This document shows, one piece after another, positions 37,901 through 62,000 of a stretch of DNA of 64,000 bases; position 1 is the stretch's first letter; every line of letters starts with the position of its first letter. The position numbers and the translations under genes were made by a program. This DNA comes from Rhyacichthys aspro. Lineage: Eukaryota > Chordata > Actinopteri > Gobiiformes > Rhyacichthyidae. The stretch is taken from positions 15,851,906 through 15,915,905 of the forward strand of contig CM072160.1 of NCBI GenBank assembly GCA_036850595.1. Reading direction: 5' to 3'. A model generated the notes under the pieces. It had not been told where the DNA came from and did no database searches. It was given only the letters and a program-made list of their open reading frames with translations.

Positions 37901-38502
37901 GACTGCCTCTCCTTGTTGGGTTGACCCAAAGGGGTAAAAGGATTGTTTCCAGGGCACACTTCATTGATAGAGAAAGCATTGGTGATTCGTGGGCCTCTGG
38001 CACTATCTATCTCCTCAAGCCTGGGAACCTCCTTCTTTGTTTTTTTAGGCACTGGTGCTTCGCTGCAGTCTGTGGATTTCACAGAGTCACTTAAGTTTGG
38101 AAGCATATCTAAGTGCTGTGTTTCTTGTTCCGCAAACTTTTCTAAAAATGGAATTCCAAGTCTTTTCCCTGCTGCCACAAGGCTGCCAGTGTCCTCTGCA
38201 GCATGTGATGTCACGTTGGAGCAGTAGATAAAGTTAAGGATATTTGCAAAGACCTCAGATTTCAAATCCATCAGCTCCAGCACTTGGCTTGAGCTCCATG
38301 TCTCAGGCGTCGTAAGTGCATTCCTGAAATACCCACTACAGGCTGCAAGGACATTTCTGTGTGCTCGAAACTTCACATCCTCCACCACTATGGTGACATC
38401 GCAGAAGAGTCCTTGTGAGCGTTGCTCGTTGAGCTTGCTGAGCACAGAGTGAGGATGAGCACTATCCATGAGGTTTTGAGTGCATGGAGACACCACAGTC
38501 AT
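34918..38502 (-). CDS. zbtb38: ZBTB38 (CIBZ) BTB-zinc-finger methyl-DNA reader
   Basis: A transcription factor of the Kaiso family (ZBTB33, ZBTB4, ZBTB38) that binds methylated CpG. The 1194-aa protein is one uninterrupted coding exon, almost the same length as human ZBTB38 (1195). BTB domain: residues about 15-125, with GLFCDVTIVVEDVKFRAHRN. C2H2 fingers: 359-381, 389-411 (last ligand Cys instead of His), and the triple set 484-506, 512-534 and 540-563. The middle finger of that set, with FALAEYRTKHE, and the TGERRYQC linker are Kaiso-like and are the expected methyl-CpG readers. C-terminal fingers: 931-954 and 1001-1023, plus a CxxC/CxxC cluster at 957-981. Basic patches at 802-807 and 868-876 could be nuclear localisation signals. 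A splice acceptor (ttttgtag) abuts the ATG, so the 5' UTR is in upstream exons. Full length and the C-terminal fingers favour ZBTB38 over ZBTB33. Confidence 0.95.
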   Translation of the reverse strand: MTVVSPCTQNLMDSAHPHSVLSKLNEQRSQGLFCDVTIVVEDVKFRAHRNVLAACSGYFRNALTTPETWSSSQVLELMDLKSEVFANILNFIYCSNVTSHAAEDTGSLVAAGKRLGIPFLEKFAEQETQHLDMLPNLSDSVKSTDCSEAPVPKKTKKEVPRLEEIDSARGPRITNAFSINEVCPGNNPFTPLGQPNKERQSPDVGQLPSNCPTTSCLNVSTETTQTFSEHSYAVSQATDESDNSQRDNKLCKPSISQPKQLIYRNAGPLKKRHRLRGTLGKSILPTPAAPHIDNTGTTQTLDNGGTEAPAPGLTPPPLISVANTEKTFESGPPMAADDAQNELGPPTLSPQTEETISVYSCEQCPELFTNQALLAIHTAVHKKRFVSHLFCKFCHRKFIHLKRLRNHEQVCPKAERGPPKYPSETLTPEVESFSETLSNEENILANVPTADLSTSDIPESLHEDQSEQIQAEKAKIPSANQRRYNCSVCKRVYVTLSSLKRHENVHSWQRAYPCHYCNKVFALAEYRTKHEIWHTGERRYQCIFCLETFMTYYILKNHQKSFHGIDPSLAVKKKSANGGLKASVYPIKLYRLLPMKFRKRGYKTYSQTYSESSATGDQAAPDALIPPFEETIHNASVPLTFMATTKMVAPVVPHITVDKPCDQGVDQSNKLESVPNRETGDKDPPFIGYDSTLPLQSETQTPAVTYTDHSSLLINSLNNVKKLSELSASAKKVEEMTKELLQSGSENLIDKDKSEKTETYIAKPACLGPSVDGDPLPLCQITVKIGNEAIIRRRIKGSKLFPKKKRRISEIGQVDSSGQSLESRINAESPRLRLRQEAPATTEPETYEDPNDCDTADMLWRPYYSYKAKKKRKKMKFNPNKHMYHGLIDTSVAISEAHIEKSSWLTEERNSAGNGELKHSLSKNSLLRPTHNCDICDSSFITENGLRAHIIGSHPCFCRTCGKQGPPGEVPAGGDYVCKKCMENGSCFDSMPRSPSTEKKYRCSFCPQRFLYLATKKSHEKKHQNFEGFSENPKYSAQGEDKKTDNIKGEDSDSPDNIDIKSEEESYSIDRPKTEDTDLSLPAYQDTSFSNVKRPASPCFDLQFPLTTQKIKHKKSKKRFDDLRSIHSMHLPPKKKSIFKNSHDKKEMSTWPGLNNGYEKSNKLLWKRDAKGPAISKHRPEKLMCKEEPVIEDI

Positions 38503-41500
38503 CTACAAAAGATGAAAAAAGGAAGAGGGAATTATTCCTTACAGTTTACATACTGAGCATCTCTGTGTCTCTTTGTGTTTGTGTTGAAAGTTGGATGTTG
38601 TAATTACATAGTGTCTATAAAATGTCCACTAGATGGCAGTGATGCTCTGACAGCGGCACTTGCCAGCAGCACTGGGGGCATAAATAGTGTAAAAAGTCAG
38701 GACATCCTGTTCTTTTAAAGACATTTAACCCTTTATTTTTAATATCACTTTCAATCTGCTTTCTTTTTCAGTCAATCTTGAAACATAATTACAATAATGA
38801 ATATTATCATTCATTATTCAGATATATAAATGCAGCAACTGACCAAAAGGTTTAAGTTCAGGTTATATACTGATCTTATCAAATACCATAATTTCGTAAT
38901 ACTGACTCATTTTCAATCACAAGGCCATATTGATTATCTGTGCACTTGAGGCTAAAACTAAAGATTACGGGTTGTTGATTTTTGAAGTAATAGTTCACTA
39001 ATTTACACAGAGGAAGTGTCAGTGGGTGAAATGTTCTCTGATCTACACATGCCGTTGTGGTTTGTCAACACTGAGTCATTTCGAGTGCTGACTGTATCTG
39101 CGGAGCACTGAGCTAGCCCTGCGAAGAGATGAATCATCACCAGCATCACCTACTGAGTGAGAAGTCACTCGCAAGTTGATTCACATGTTAGTTTAGTGTC
39201 ACTGATGTGGCTGTAGTTGAGTGTAAAACGCTGTTCATTTATTTTGAGATCCCTTGGTGTAGTTACTCAGTTTAAACAATATATATTTAAAGGTAAATAT
39301 TATGGATATTTTGGATTCATTTTAATATCATGTGATCATTCCAATATGGCTGTTTTACTTTGAAGCCTTTTATACTGTGTTGCTAAAAACGTAAGCAGCC
39401 TACTGCGTTCGTCCTCAGACAGGCCTCTGTTGTCATAGCAACATGCTCTGGCGCAGCACTTATTGGGATTCATCAGGATAGCATGTCTGTTAGCTGCCTG
39501 GGTATTCGGTCACCTCTTCCTCAAACCGTGTGCCCTCTCTGACTAAGCTGCAACAGTGTCTGCAGAGTGTTTGCCTTTGCCCTTGTCTCCACTGGATTAT
39601 ACTCTGCATAAGTGCATTGGTCCTATGGTCTTTGTCTGCAGCAGAAAAGAAAATTCACGTTTTCCGTGTGTACAGTTAGCTGATTTCATACTTATTTTGC
39701 TTATTATTTAATACGTTTTCATTTTGGGTTACTTTCATAAGTTAGTTTTCAAGATTTGTACAAATTGGTGTGGTTTGTTCTCCCCATATGCTGAGCGGAA
39801 ATTTAGAGTTTGCTTTGGACTCACATTTTTTGCCACACCCAGCTGTACATTACTTTTAGATCAGACCTCAACTATATTTTTTTCTTTAGCTCTAAACAAT
39901 AAAAGCCCCATATGCCAAACCACAGACCAAGAATCGACTGCATAGTATGCAAACTGTCTTTTGAAACAAACAGCGAAATATCAAAGCAAAAGCCACTACG
40001 CACCTCTGCAAAATGTACTTCCGCAACTAAACAGGTTGCAAATTGAGGCATATCATGCAAAACATACCTTAGTAAATCAGAGAAAATGATGCAGAGAGAA
40101 CAGGAAACGGTGTCATGCAGTATCCTTTCGCTAAAGCCCTCAGTAAACCTACTATAGTAGAAAAACTGTTTTTCGTGAGAGCAAAGCGAAAGTATTTATT
40201 CTGTGATGGTCGATGAACAGTGGTGGAGTCCGAAGCACAGCTTTTTCTGACGCCTGTCTTCCTCTCCCTCCCTCTCTGTGCAGATGACTCTAGCTCCGAT
40301 GTCCTTTGCCTTCATCCATGAAGCTGACCGTGGTCCTGGGCTAGATCTGCCCTGCCCTTCTCTAACTGTCCCTTTCTGTCCAAAACACAAATTCACTTTA
40401 CACAGCATGCAACAGAACCGGATCAAGCATGGACCTGCCTTTGTGCTAGCTAGGTAACTAAGTATTCGTTGTACAGGCACTGAGCAGGAAACGGCAACTT
40501 TTATTAAGCATGGCAGCGAGCAGTAGGCAGAGCGGAGAGATGCTGCGCGCTACATCACACACCAGCTCAGTGCCCGACTGAAGAGTCAGACAAAATGCTC
40601 AGCTGCACGACTGTAGTAGCTTGATATGTGGAGTCTATTACTGTACAAAATGCAATATTAAATATCCTCGGCATACAGATGCTCGTGTATGTCAATGTTA
40701 ATCAGAATGAATGTCTGATATTGGTAGCCCTTAAAGAATAACATGCACCTTGAATACTTAACGCCCCAACATCTGCTTTATCCTCCAGATAGCCTCTACC
40801 CGGCTGCTCCATATAACACTCTCCATTTCTACAGACACTCTTGTGCGGTAATGCAGACCCAAACCGCGGATGGCAGTGTCCTGTTATGTATCACAGCACT
40901 CACAAAGCAGGTGTATGTTTTTTTTCTGATATGCAAAGATCATACCAATCTAATGCAAGGCTCATGGAAATGAAAGTCCCTGTTTTCTGTGCGGACACTG
41001 GTTTACCTATACTGGGGCTGCTGATTGATGCAAAAGCAGCAGATGCGTCAGCACTGCAGACCAAGGGGAGGGGGATGGGAGGAAGCTAAACCCGACATGG
41101 CAGACTGAGCCTCTCGCTAGCCTCTGTGGACGGAAACAGCGCCGTTATTTACACAGAAAACACACTCTCATCACTGTATTGTCTGATTGTTTTAACTTTT
41201 GGCTAGCCTTAACAGATCGATGCTGATTCCTAATATTCGTTTAGCTTTCAGAAGCAGTAAAATATTTATAATAATTGCACATTTTAACATTTAAACAACT
41301 GTTTTGGTGGGGACACTAAGATCACTTCATTCGCCTGAAAAGCTGTTTGCAAAGTCCAAGTATTTTGTCTGACTCTACGTATCTTTGAGTGGCAACAAGA
41401 GGGGATTGTGTTACTAGTGGATACGTTTGCTGACCTTGGCCTTACTTTCAGGTTTTAGGTTCACTACGTTTGAAGTGACACCAACCAACGCAGCCAACTA

Positions 41501-43320
41501 TTATATGTCTTATGGAAAGGCCCAGAACATTTGAGTAATAACAGCTAGTTTCTAATGTATTAGTGTTGTGTATTGTGTGGGGAAACACCAATTTGTGTAG
41601 GAATGTATTGTAAGTGATAAGTGAGATAAAATGCTTAACAGATATCCAGTATGTCCAATGGAATTCTATTATTTGAAAGGATTTTCATTAGTACATCAAT
41701 TTTATTTAGCTGCTTGACATGGGGAAGTAATAAAAGGGAATAAAGTAAATGGAAAAAGTGAGTAAAGAGAATGGTTTGGGGCTTAAGTCAGGACCACCCA
41801 TTTTGATTTTTAATACGGTATACTTCTAATGAACACTGTGAGGACGTTTATTCAGTTTAGATACTGCCTTTTGTAAACACGTTTTAACTAACTGTCAAGA
41901 CCTCATTTAAAATCTCTGCTTGGATGTAAACCACATTAAAGAGGCTCAATAAACTCAGCTCCGGCCTGTAGGGACACCGACAACAGGAAGCAGCACAGAC
42001 TGCACTACAAGTCTGAGTGTGCTTTATCCATGTTTATACTCATTCTCTCTCACACTCACACGCTTAGTGTACTTTAGACATTCAAATAATTGTATATTTA
42101 GTTACCAAAGTTCTTTCAGATGGTCTTGCTCGCCTTGCGTCTGTCGCTGTGGTGTTTGTTTAGGACCTGGAAAGCAGACAACGCGGCTGTCATTCCTCCT
42201 TTGGCCTAAATTTGGACGTTACCAACGGCCTTCTTCAGTGATGTCTGGTTGTTGTTGCCCCTGGACCACGGATCTCTCAGAGGTTTCACTTGTTTCTCTT
42301 CTTGCTCACCTTCCAGAGGCTGCTGCCACTGCTGCGTCACTCCCGCTGCATCACTGACCCACAAAGAGGAGATGAGAAGGAGGGGTGGCGTAGTCAATGT
42401 GAGGCAAGGGATAAGTGGAAAATAAGCAGCCCTGCTCTACACTGCTACAACAAACAAATGGATGAGGCTCCTGCTCTTTGTGGACTTGAGGCCTTGTGGC
42501 TGCTGTGGTATTCAGGAAATAGGTCTGGGAGACAGATCGCTCATTGTTACGTAATGAATATTTTTCCTCCTAGACCAGACTCAGCTGAGAAGGCGGTATC
42601 CAATGTTCAGAGGCTAATAATAGGCCATAGTCCACTCCACACCAGTCAAAGCTGTGTGCAGACATACTCAATCGTTCTGTCACACGGTTTAGACAGAAAG
42701 TTTACTTTACTTGCTTTGAAATTACATTGTCCTCATGTTGACAACTAGATGCCTTTTTGTAATGTATTTAATAGGATTTAATTTTATAATAGCTACCATA
42801 AAACAACCTAGAATTCTTTTAATGTTCCATTAATGATGCCATATGCTATCTAAAAAAAAAAACTATTTTTCTCTGAAGTACCTAAGAAAAAAGAATCATA
42901 CCTTTTGTCTCATGTTTGTGTGTCTTGCTTGGGTTTGGAAGCAGTGTTGTAGTTGTCCTTGTGGATAATTTGTGCAAGATTTTAGTCCAGAATAGTTATG
43001 TTGTAGTGTTTTGGCCTTGGTTTGGTAACCAGAATTACAGCACTTTGTTTTGCACACGTTACCTAAGGGTTTATTTGCTTGATCCTCCTCCCATCATCTG
43101 ATTTTACTTTCCTTGACATGTTGCTCCCTCTGCTGGTTATACGAGTGATTACATTCATAGTCTGTACCACCGTCAGCAGAGGGCGCAAAAACAGATCAAT
43201 GGCAGCAAATGTAAACAGGAAGTGGAGAAATCATGTTAAATCCAGAACAGAAACTACAAAAAACAGTGATGTACATTCAGACTGTGCTAATGCTATGTTG
43301 CCGCTGGTTTATTGTGTTCA
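38503..43320. other. Non-coding region upstream of zbtb38
   Basis: 4.8 kb without a credible coding exon. It should contain one or more non-coding zbtb38 5' exons and promoters, because an acceptor abuts the zbtb38 ATG. It also contains the fbxo36 3' UTR at its right end (AATAAA words on the minus strand at 43308-43313 and 43070-43075). GCTAGC-like words near 40446 and 41113 and local GC-rich stretches at 40230-40600 and 41030-41150 suggest promoters. A possible RFX X-box, GTTGTCATAGCAAC, is at 39429-39442. The short ORFs here show no domains. Confidence 0.45.
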
Positions 43321-44516
43321 TCAGTGTTTCTTCTTGGCACCTTCGTTGTGAAACAAACTAAAAAAGGCATTCCTCCAGCCCATGGCACTGCATAATACTT
43401 CCATGTCATTGGTATATTTGGAGACAGTCCTCACTCTCTGCTCCCAAAACTTCTCTGAACTGCAGAACTGGTCCAAATAAAGCATAACAAAAACATGCAA
43501 CATGCATTTCGTTCAACGCCGATGAACATAAGCTTTCTTCAAAAGAGAGTATTAAATTTAAGTGTATTTTTAATAAGGTGTAAAAAAAATTAAAGGATGG
43601 AAGTCAATGATGTATTATTAATATATGTATTCTTTTTGAAGAAAAAAAAAGTATAGGGGTGGGGTTGATACATGTTCTTACCTCTCTAAATTTATGTGAC
43701 ACTTGTGCTAGCTGGGTCACATCCTTCAGCTGAAGGTAGGATGCTATTTTAAGCAAAATGTCATTGGGGAGTCGCTCAAGGTAATCAAATTTTCCCTTAC
43801 AAAGTGATATTGTGTAATCCAAGATCTTTTGTCCAAAAACAGCCACAACTTGTTCTGAAAAAGTGAGAAAGCATGCCTGTTTTAAAAAATCTGTTTTTGC
43901 TGTAAAGAACACCATTAAGGCAGATTAAGACAACTTAACTAAATGTGTAGCCAAATGTTTATGCCCAATACATTTATAATGTAGGCAATAATCTATTATA
44001 ATAATAATTAATAATAACATCAGGAAAGGCACCCAGATAAAGAAAGCTTACGCTGTAATACTTTCCGTTGTAGAAAATCCTGATGGGACACTTTCTCCTC
44101 TTTGGGTGGAGAACCCCAGCTTCCAACTCTTAAAGAAATCCTCCATGATCTCCATATGACCTATTATGAAAAAAAAATATATATATATTTTACAGTTAGT
44201 GTATTTTTTATGTCGGATGGAAGAATATTGTAATAAATAATGAGCATGGCTTTGTTAACTTTTTTCCATAGTAAATGTTTTATGCATTAACGCTAGGTTA
44301 AACCCAGTTGGCCTTTCCAAAGCAGGCTGGCTAAGAACCCTGAAAATAGTCTGGTGAACTAGTCTGTGAACACATTAGAAATTTTTTCAAAATAAACTTG
44401 ACAAAAATAAAATACTCAACCTCGTTTCTGGAAATAATGAGTTGGAAGAAATCTTTTTCAGGAGGTGGACCTTGACCTGTAATTTCATATAGTTGCTCCC
44501 CAAGTATAGACGCCAT
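43321..44516 (-). CDS. fbxo36: FBXO36 F-box protein
   Basis: An F-box-only protein, a presumed substrate receptor of SKP1-CUL1-F-box (SCF) ubiquitin ligases; its substrates are unknown. There are four exons: 44516-44421, 44160-44052, 43854-43682 and 43467-43321. They close in phase to 174 aa (human 188). The N-terminus (GQGPPPEKDFFQL, residues 15-27) and the VIWRSWRISLR stretch match the family. The segment ILDYTISLCKGKFDYLERLP leads into the F-box at about residues 92-138 (LPNDILLKIASYL, then KFWEQRV). Compared with human, the protein is slightly shorter and ends in KKKH. A YY1-like motif overlaps the start codon. It is head-to-head with trip12, as in human 2q36. Confidence 0.93.
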
Positions 44517-44991
44517 TTTCGGACTCAAAATAGTAACCATGACAACAAAAAGGCACATAAACAACAGAAATGTAAAACATTATAGTGTATTTTGTGTTTG
44601 ATCTGCATACAATTACAATACAACTGATATTTTACAAACTGTGGCACATAACTACCTCTTTAGGTGGGGGTGGGGGTCACGACCCAGCGTATTAATACAA
44701 ACCATTTGTTATTGGTGTTGTGGATGGTGTACACAGTCTATTATCAATGGTGCTGTATACATAAATACCATGTATTGCCCTTTTACACGTTTAGAGTAAC
44801 ACAGTCCGTGTTTGGTGTAATACTTTTCAATAAAAAATATTAATGGTTACAATGAAGTAGTCCCACGGCGGATGAATGAGGCGGATGTATACTGCAGTAG
44901 TTGGCCCTCAGCTGATGTGAAACTATCAGCGGCAGAGAGAGACAAGAGGAGCTGCTGCACTGTCTGTACAACTACAACACTGGAACAAATA
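44517..44991. promoter_or_regulatory. Shared fbxo36 / trip12 bidirectional promoter
   Basis: The two genes diverge from here. AAAATGGCGTC on the minus strand (44509-44519) overlaps the fbxo36 start and fits the YY1 consensus. On the plus side, a probable non-coding trip12 first exon ends near 44991 at a donor (aaatag|gtaaca). Its start is not defined and may be near 44880. Divergent arrangement of these two genes is conserved in mammals, which supports a shared promoter. Confidence 0.5.
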
Positions 44992-47524
44992 GGTAACAAC
45001 ATTATGACAAAATACAACTAATTAATGACATCTCATCCCACGATCCTCCGGACACTTGAGCTTAGCCAATGCCGAAATATGTCGAAGGAATCTGGTTCAG
45101 TGTTAAGAAAATATATGTCGAATCCCGCTCCTGCTTTCCTGTTTTTTGTGTCTTAAGGCATCAGAGGCCATTTCTTTTTTTGCTAGCTAGCGTTGACGTG
45201 CTAACCGCTAGCTTAATAACTTGGCCATTTTAACTAAATTGCAGACAAAACAGTTTATTTACGGCTGCGACGCTGGATTTGTGGCAGTGTTCTGGTTGTT
45301 TTACTTCAATCTCGGCGACCTGGTAATTTGTAAACATCGATACAGCAATATTTAGCGATACTAATATTAATTAGCTTGTATACCAAGGTTAGCTGAAAAC
45401 AACTAACTATAATTTGACATCGCTGTGAATGGCCGCAGTCTGAAATCTAGTCTTAAAATATGAATAGATTATCACTCAGACATCCTAGTTATCAACGCAA
45501 AAAAACAATAGACTGTGACTGTCGATTTAGACTCGAGTGTTTATTTTTGTCTGTGTGCTGTTAGCGTCATTCAATAAACAAACGGTAGAACACTGTGCTA
45601 AGCTAGCGCTAGCCTGTTAGCGATTTGCATTAGATCTTGAGAGTATTTGTAATATTCATGAATATGGATGGTGAGTGTATTTAACTGGTGTGCTCTTTAT
45701 CCAAATGGAGTATTGTACAATGTTGACACGTTGCTAGTAAGCGGTCAACGGGTTTGTGCCGTTTTAGCATTAGCTCGGACGTTAGCCTGCGCTGTTAGGT
45801 TTCAGTGTTGGCCTAAAGTCAGCCCAGAAACATTAGTTGTGATCCTCGAAGCTGGATCATGTTAGTTGTACATACTTTGTTTAAACATCAGACGCGTTGT
45901 CAGTTTAAGGGACATAGCCTTACCGGATGTGAGGGGTGACATATCGGTGTGACACTTGTGTATTTATGATTTTGAAAAACCCTGCGGAAGGTGAACTAAC
46001 TCGATTAACTTGTTGTTTCCCTCAATTAACATAGACTTATTGGTTTGACCTAGCTAACAGTAAAACACAGCTAGGGTTAGCTCAGTTAGGTTTGGGTTTA
46101 GTGATAGCATGCTAGCGATTTTACATTAAAACTCCTTTGGAAAGAGCGTGTGGCTGATGCTGCCATTTTCGACATGTAACAGCTAAGGTTTGTGAGCTAA
46201 TCTCGGCTAATTCTTCCTGTTCACTCAAAGGCCATGTCGTAGACTTTGCCGAGCTGTATGTCTTTATCAACGTCCTACTGTATGTACACATCGTGATTTT
46301 TAGTACATTATTGTCCTGGGAACTGGATTGACACACCGGTAGCTTACGCCAACTACGCATTTCTCATGTAACTGCTACGTTAGCCCACGTAACTTTAGCG
46401 AACACAGTGTATTGAGACCTTCAACGTCTTTTCCGCGACATATATCACATTTCGGCACTGCAAGCTCAACCTTTCAGCCACCCTGTTTAGCGCTTTGCTA
46501 ATCTGACAATCGTGTCACTATATTTTTCTTATATATGGTGTTAGCTCAGATACAGAAGCTAAAGATGCTAGTCGGCGGTGCCGAGAAATACGTCAGAAAT
46601 ACAGGCCTCTATTAATCATTTGGATTTAAGAACTGTACTCATTCCCAGCTTAATGCTGGAGTAGGTTAAGATAACGGCGGTGGAGTTATTCCTCTAAGCT
46701 GTCGATCGTTTGCTGACTTCAGCTAATCATATTATACATGAGTAGTGTAGTGGACCAGTTGTCAGAATGGACGAATAAACAAAGACTAGCATGCACTGTC
46801 AGTGCAGGCCTAAAATGGCCCTGTGAGCTTGCCAAGTGTGGCGTACTTTATGATCACTGATATCATGAATTAACCTTGATCCAATTGTGCCCATTAATAC
46901 AGTTTTTTGATATTCTAAAGCATATGGCTTCACTGTAGTGTTCAGTGTATGTTTAACTGATAAATTTAATCCTCTGCCTGTCTTTACCCAAAATCTAAGA
47001 ATCAGTTCTGTAAAAATCATGGACTCTCATTAATTGAAAAGAATAGCATTAAAAACTAGTCAGCTTTGCAAGCATTTGTATTACATACTTTTTGATGGGC
47101 TTTATACATCTTACACTGCAGCAAAATGCTTTATATAGTTAAAACCTGTAAGATGGAATTTGCCAGTAATATCAGTTTTTAATATAATATTCCCTTGATG
47201 ACCAGGTAAAATGCACATAATTAATCAGAACTAACTTATAAAACATGTATCCTGCCCTGGTTTGCCATAATTCTGACATTTTGCTACAGATTCTTGGTTT
47301 CACAACATAATATAATGTGTAGAAAAAATAGTCTGACAGAAAAAACTTAAAAGTTAGTGTGACACTGTTAGAATTTTGTTTTGTTTCGCATTGAGGTTAT
47401 ATTATATAAATTGTGGGTAAAGGATGAACATCATACGAGTATCACTATGCACCAAATGCACATATTGCATTTAAAAGAGTATAATATTTTGTCTAACTGA
47501 ACTCTTTATTTTCTCTTATGGCAG
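44992..47524 (+). other. Putative trip12 intron 1
   Basis: About 2.5 kb between the proposed non-coding first exon and the exon that carries the start codon (acceptor ttatggcag at 47524). The first half is unusually rich in GCTAGC/GCTAAC words (45181-45215, 45597-45622, 46107-46116). ORFs here are short and featureless. Confidence 0.45.
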
Positions 47525-47573
47525 TGAATGGTAGTGTCTAGAAAGGGTATGTCCCTTCAGGAGAGAGGTGCCA

Positions 47574-60318
<12,745 letters not shown>

Positions 60319-61585
60319 TCTCGTCACATCTCACATTCAAATGCCTTCAACAGCGACTGATGAAATCATGACTTCCTCCTTAGTTTTTTTTTTTTTGTAA
60401 TCACACACATTAAGGCTACGTGTACAGCCTTCTTGTTAGAGAAAGCAGCTTGCAGAAGAATTAAGACTCTAAATATATATTTGCTGCCCCTGTCTCTCAA
60501 AAAAATGACAAAAAAGGAAAAAAAAAAAGGAAAGGTGTTCCATGACTCACAGAAGTTAAACTATAAAAAAGAGAGTAAAACTTATATCAGTAGTTGAGTA
60601 ATGTTAAAAAAAAAGATGAAAACATCTGGGTGACATTTTAAATTGCATTGCTATGTGATATTTAAAAAAAGGGACGTTTCCTCTTCAGAGCGACTGTTGG
60701 GGAGGAGGAGAGGGAGGGGGGGTCCATCGAGCAAGCTAGATTTACTTTAGCTCCAAAGATCATTTGTACAGACAAATTTGCAGACTTTGCTCATTCTACA
60801 CATTTGATAGAATAGCTCTTTGTTCTCATGTTGTTTCCCCCTCAGTTCGTCTGTTAGCATTTTGTTCTGTATTATATCAGCCCCAGTTTGTGTGTTGCGT
60901 TTTGGTTCGGCTTTTTCTTCCTCCGTGTGTCTTTGCTTCAGAGTTGTTCAAATGAGAGTTGCTGTTGGTTGAATGCGGGTAGTGATGAGCGAACATTATT
61001 TTTTCCCTCTACCCGAGTTGAGATTGTGTTCTGGCCTACTTATTATAGAGAGCTTCGGCGACGTGTTGATCAGGTAAATTTGTTTTGCTCTTCTTTTGTT
61101 TTTCTTTTTTTTTTTTAAATAGAGTTAGTGTCTTTCTGTTGGACCCTACCTGGACGGTGTAGGGATTTCTTTGATAGACCAAGCTCTGAGCAAACCCTCA
61201 ACACATAAATGTAGCTGGGCACAACGTTTGGCTGGTCTCATGTTATCGTTTCATGGCCAGATAGCATTTCAAGTTCATTTATGGATTAAAGTTTATATGC
61301 AGTCTCTCACCCTGTTTGAGGTGGGAATGTCTGCTTTAACTTTTTTTTTTTAATTTTCTATATGGTCTTTATTTCTTGCTGTAGTTGATTATTATTTTTT
61401 TCTTTGCACTGCTGGCTTGGAACAAACCGTGGTGTGCACCTGCAGTCTGTGGCCAGAGGAGGGCGCCACTGTATGCTCTTCTGGCCCAATCGTTCATGTG
61501 CTGGTTTCTAAGATCTGCAATAATTTACTGCATCAGGTTCATGTTTTTACCTGAACATAAATAAAGTAACTGTTTGACTCATGGC
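60319..61585 (+). other. trip12: trip12 3' UTR
   Basis: T-rich, A-rich and otherwise non-coding sequence following the stop codon. It is ended by an AATAAA signal at 61560-61565 with a T-rich stretch downstream. The 3' UTR would be about 1.26 kb. Confidence 0.7.
61560..61565 (+). terminator. Candidate trip12 poly(A) signal
   Basis: A canonical AATAAA hexamer in the sense orientation, the first convincing one after the trip12 stop. It is followed by TGTTTGACTC and a T-rich element 20-40 bases later. Cleavage would fall near 61580. Confidence 0.7.
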
Positions 61586-62000
61586 TGTTTATTTTTAGCA
61601 TTATTTCTCTTATCTGCCGATGGATTTGGAATCAGCGATTAGTTTGCTCCGGGATGGTTCTCTTCTCTGCAGATCTTCTCCAAATGCCTCGTTCAAGTTT
61701 CCATCTTCTTTTATATCAAAGCGGAACACAACAGACGGACCCGACTCTACTTAAAGGGGACCCTGATGTGTTTGTTTCTTGGTGCAGTGAGCTGACACAT
61801 TTACTGCACCGTGGGATTCATTAAGGAACAAGAAAGATGAGGCCACGGGGTGGACAGCTGACATCTCATTAACAACTGCAGGGGTTTCTATTGATCACAG
61901 CGATGTGTCTGTGGACGTTCACTGGCTCAGCTGTTTGAAAACTGCTTTGGTATAATGTAAAATACTCAGTTCAATCATATATAATATATCTCTGAATTTA

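Noticed and set aside
34918..38502. Identification of the BTB-zinc-finger gene as Kaiso (ZBTB33)
   Set aside because: The triple zinc fingers are shared by the family. The 1194-aa length, extra N- and C-terminal fingers and RASA2 neighbour fit ZBTB38.
39429..39442. RFX X-box as a firm regulatory site
   Set aside because: GTTGTCATAGCAAC has one good half-site and one imperfect one. Such matches are frequent by chance, so I mention it only within the regional entry.
42019..42748. Overlapping plus-strand ORFs upstream of zbtb38 as exons
   Set aside because: No conserved motif, poor splice context and no neighbouring exons with matching phase.
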